Of a stretch of 64,000 bases of DNA, positions 62,080 to 64,000 are shown piece by piece. Source of the DNA: Zhihengliuella flava (lineage in GTDB: Bacteria; Actinomycetota; Actinomycetes; Actinomycetales; Micrococcaceae); assembly GCF_015751895.1 (NCBI RefSeq), contig NZ_JADOTZ010000001.1:558001-622000 (forward strand), given 5' to 3'. A program made the translations under genes and the position numbers. Each line of letters starts with the position of its first letter. Position 1 is the stretch's first letter. The notes beneath the pieces were generated by a model that was not told the origin of the DNA, searched no databases, and saw only the letters and a list, made by a program, of their open reading frames with translations.

Positions 62080-62409
62080 TCAGTCTTCTGACCCGCTTTC
62101 AGGTTGAACGTTTGCTTCGGCGCGTCCGCAAGTCGCGAACGCGTCGATGGCCGCGTGCATCACCGACTCATCCGGCGTCGGCACCGGGGCACGAAAGGCC
62201 CGGGCGAACGCCCGCTTCTTGACGATGATGGCGGCACACTCCGGCTGCGGATGCATCCAAGCACCCCGACCGGACTTGCGCCGAGCGGGATCGGGGACAA
62301 CGGTGAAGGGTGTTGTTTCCCGATCCAGGACCCAGCGCAGCAGCGCAGCCTGGTCATCAACACGACGGCATCCAATGCACGTCCGTTGCGGGCTGTGGTG
62401 CTCGCTCAC
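62080..62409 (-). CDS. ylxR: YlxR/DUF448 family RNA-binding protein
   Basis: I start at GTG 62409 (109 residues, MSEHHSPQRTCIGCRR...), preceded by GGAG at 6 nt; the longer frame to 62586 runs into nusA. The RTCIGCRR motif is diagnostic of DUF448. It is followed by WVLDRETTPFTVVPDPARRKSGRGAWMHP. The gene sits between nusA and infB, as in most bacteria. Its role is thought to involve transcription-translation, but is not settled. The gap of 136 nt to nusA contains nothing clear. Confidence 0.9.
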   Translation of the reverse strand: MSEHHSPQRTCIGCRRVDDQAALLRWVLDRETTPFTVVPDPARRKSGRGAWMHPQPECAAIIVKKRAFARAFRAPVPTPDESVMHAAIDAFATCGRAEANVQPESGSED

Positions 62410-62545
62410 GTGACGCTCCATCTGATCAATTCCGTCCGGCTGACGCCAAACCACCAACCAGTCTACCGCGAATGCGCAACTCGGGCCCCTCCCCTGCCGC
62501 CTCGGCGGGGCGAAACGCCGGCCGATCCCGCCGAGCCCCCGCGGC

Positions 62546-63526
62546 CTATCGTCCGGCTGCCGCCTGAGCATCGGAGACGATGTCAATACGCCAACCGGTC
62601 AACTTCGCCGCGAGTCGGGCGTTCTGCCCCTCCTTGCCGATGGCCAGCGATAGCTGGCTCTCGGGGACGATGACGCGCGCTTGACGCGACGCCTCATCCA
62701 CAATCGTGACCGAGGACACCTTGGACGGGGACAGCGCCGAGCCGATGAACGTCGCCGGATCCTCGCTGAAGTCAACAATGTCGATCTTCTCGTCATTCAG
62801 ATCATTCATCACCGCGCGCACGCGGGTGCCCATCTCGCCGATGCAGGCTCCCTTGGCATTAATGCCAGCCTTGGTGGCGTGGACGGCGATCTTGCTGCGG
62901 TGCCCCGCCTCACGGGCCACGGCGATGATGCTCACGGAACCATCCGCGATCTCGGGAACCTCGAGCTTGAACAGCTCTTTGACGAGGTTCGGGTGCGTCC
63001 GCGAGAGCGTGACTGATGGCCCCTTGGTGCCCTTGGTCACCGAGGTGACGTAGGCGCGCAGACGGCCTCCGTGCGGGTAGGACTCGCCTGGAACCTGCTC
63101 GGGAGGAGGCAGGAGGGCCTCGATCTCGCCGAGGTCCACCTGCACCATGTGCGGATTGTTGCCCTGCTGAATCTGGCCGGAGACCAATTGGCCCTCGCGG
63201 CCCTTGAAGCGACCCAGCACCTTGTCATCCTCGGCGTCGCGCAGACGCTGCATGATGACCTGACGCGCCGTCGATGCCGCAACGCGTCCGAAGCCCTCCG
63301 GGGTGTCGTCAAACTGCCCGACGACGGTGCCGTCCTTTTCGATCTCGTCCGCCCAAATCGTCACGTGGCCGCTCTTGGGGTCCATTTCGGCGCGGGCGCG
63401 AGAGAAGGCTCCGGGGGTCTTGTGGTAAGCGGCCAGAAGGGCCTGCTCGATGGTCGGGATGACCTGCTCCAGCTCGACCCCCCGCTCACTGACCAAGAGG
63501 CGCAGCGCGCTCATATCGATATCCAT
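62546..63526 (-). CDS. nusA: transcription termination/antitermination factor NusA
   Basis: The 326-residue protein binds RNA polymerase and nascent RNA. The N-terminal domain (1-105) is followed by an S1 domain (about 110-190) and two KH domains (about 195-325, including [20 protein letters not shown]). The acidic C-terminal repeats of enterobacterial NusA are absent, as usual in actinobacteria. It starts 1 nt from the end of rimP, so rimP-nusA form a unit. Confidence 0.96.
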   Translation of the reverse strand: MDIDMSALRLLVSERGVELEQVIPTIEQALLAAYHKTPGAFSRARAEMDPKSGHVTIWADEIEKDGTVVGQFDDTPEGFGRVAASTARQVIMQRLRDAEDDKVLGRFKGREGQLVSGQIQQGNNPHMVQVDLGEIEALLPPPEQVPGESYPHGGRLRAYVTSVTKGTKGPSVTLSRTHPNLVKELFKLEVPEIADGSVSIIAVAREAGHRSKIAVHATKAGINAKGACIGEMGTRVRAVMNDLNDEKIDIVDFSEDPATFIGSALSPSKVSSVTIVDEASRQARVIVPESQLSLAIGKEGQNARLAAKLTGWRIDIVSDAQAAAGR

Positions 63527-63527
63527 C

Positions 63528-64000
63528 TCAGGCCTCCTCGTTGCTGTCGAGAATCGTCTCGGCGCCCGGGTCTGGGCGATTAAATTCCACTTCTACCTTG
63601 CCGTGAACGACCTGCTCGAACGGCAGGCTCACGGGATCGCCGGGCTTGGGCTTCATGCCCTTCTTGGGCTGGATCTCCGGCACCAACACCACGCCACCGT
63701 CCGTGACCTCACGGAGGCGTCCGGTGACGTTGTCCGCGCCGGCGATCCTGGCGGTCACCATACGGCCCAGATTCCGGCGCCAGTGGCGCGGCTCGGTCAG
63801 CGGGCGACTCACGCCGAACGAGGACACCTCGAGATCGTAGGGGGCCTCGGAGTCCTGCGGGTCCTGATCAAGGGCGCGGGAGACGGACTCAGAGACCTCG
63901 GCGATCGTGTCCAGGTCGACGCCGTCTGTACCGGTTTCACGATCAACCACCACGTGCACCACGCGGTGCGTTCCCGACCGGCGCAGCTCGACTTCCTCGA
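63528..64000 (-). CDS. rimP: ribosome maturation factor RimP (N-terminus beyond window)
   Basis: The frame continues past the right edge without a start (EEVELRRSGTHRVVHVVVDRETG at the edge), so the ATG at 63962 is internal. Segments LDTIAEVSESVSRALD, YDLEVSSFGVSRPLTEPRHWRRNLGR and GDNVTGRLREVTDGGVVLV-like text mark RimP, a 30S assembly factor. The C-terminal tail is acidic. nusA follows after 1 nt. Confidence 0.94.
   Translation of the reverse strand, partial: EEVELRRSGTHRVVHVVVDRETGTDGVDLDTIAEVSESVSRALDQDPQDSEAPYDLEVSSFGVSRPLTEPRHWRRNLGRMVTARIAGADNVTGRLREVTDGGVVLVPEIQPKKGMKPKPGDPVSLPFEQVVHGKVEVEFNRPDPGAETILDSNEEA

Noticed and set aside
1-64000. CRISPR array, transposon, prophage or rRNA/tRNA genes
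   Set aside because: No regularly spaced repeats, transposase, integrase, terminal repeats or RNA gene signatures were seen on reading the window.

Overview
The window is a stretch of chromosome from a high-GC actinobacterium. The best guess is order Micrococcales, family Micrococcaceae (Arthrobacter-like). This rests on three things: the content and order of the core blocks (pheST, infC-rpmI-rplT, priA-hisHBC, lexA with a divergent LysM gene, hflX-dapF-miaAB-recXA, clgR-cinA-pgsA-ftsK-rnj-dapA, dapB, pnp-rpsO-ribF-truB-rbfA-infB-ylxR-nusA-rimP), the PriA-type bifunctional HisA, and small families typical of actinobacteria (DUF3046, DUF1844, ClgR, Rv2578c-type radical SAM). No species is claimed. 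No phage, insertion sequence, CRISPR array, rRNA or tRNA was recognised. Most genes lie on the minus strand.

Layout, left to right. 1-10.5 kb: a cut-off 4'-phosphopantetheinyl transferase, a YbaK-type editing protein, pheT-pheS, then mixed small genes (HExxH protein, two-domain VOC protein, pyroglutamyl peptidase, radical SAM protein, MutT, CDF transporter, TrmH/SpoU methyltransferase). 10.5-12.6 kb: infC-rpmI-rplT, with an ATC start for IF3, an attenuator-like hairpin in its leader, and an L20 protein carrying an extra C-terminal domain. 12.6-17.4 kb: DUF1844, SseB family, priA, a 49-residue membrane protein, hisH, hisB, hisC. 17.4-30.3 kb: SOS and RNA/DNA maintenance: LysM gene and lexA diverging around two SOS boxes, dinG-like helicase, hflX, an RsmC-like methyltransferase, dapF, miaA, miaB, recX, recA with its own SOS box, DUF3046, a MarR regulator and clgR. 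30.3-37.1 kb: cinA, pgsA, ftsK, RNase J and dapA.

37.2-50.6 kb looks accessory. It holds an acyltransferase-like membrane protein, a UvrA2-type ABC protein, a secreted S-layer-homology protein, then dapB directly behind a compact molybdenum cofactor and molybdate uptake block (modA-modB-moeA-moaC-mogA-moaE on minus, moaA-moaD divergent on plus). No ModC ATPase is visible. 50.6-64 kb returns to core functions: M16 peptidase, PNPase with a long structured leader, rpsO, a methyltransferase, ribF, two small membrane proteins, and the truB-rbfA-infB-ylxR-nusA-rimP translation/transcription block, which runs off the right edge.

I found no wholly new multi-gene system. The items most worth following are the L20 fusion, the infC leader and ATC start, the HExxH protein, the tiny membrane protein coupled to hisH and priA, and the accessory block placed inside conserved housekeeping order. 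Stop-to-start overlaps of 1-4 nt recur throughout and suggest tight translational coupling. Intergenic stretches of 250 nt or more are only four: the infC leader (12372-12657), the LysM-lexA spacer (17837-18124), the clgR upstream region (30059-30333) and the pnp-rpsO spacer (54241-54562); each is described below.
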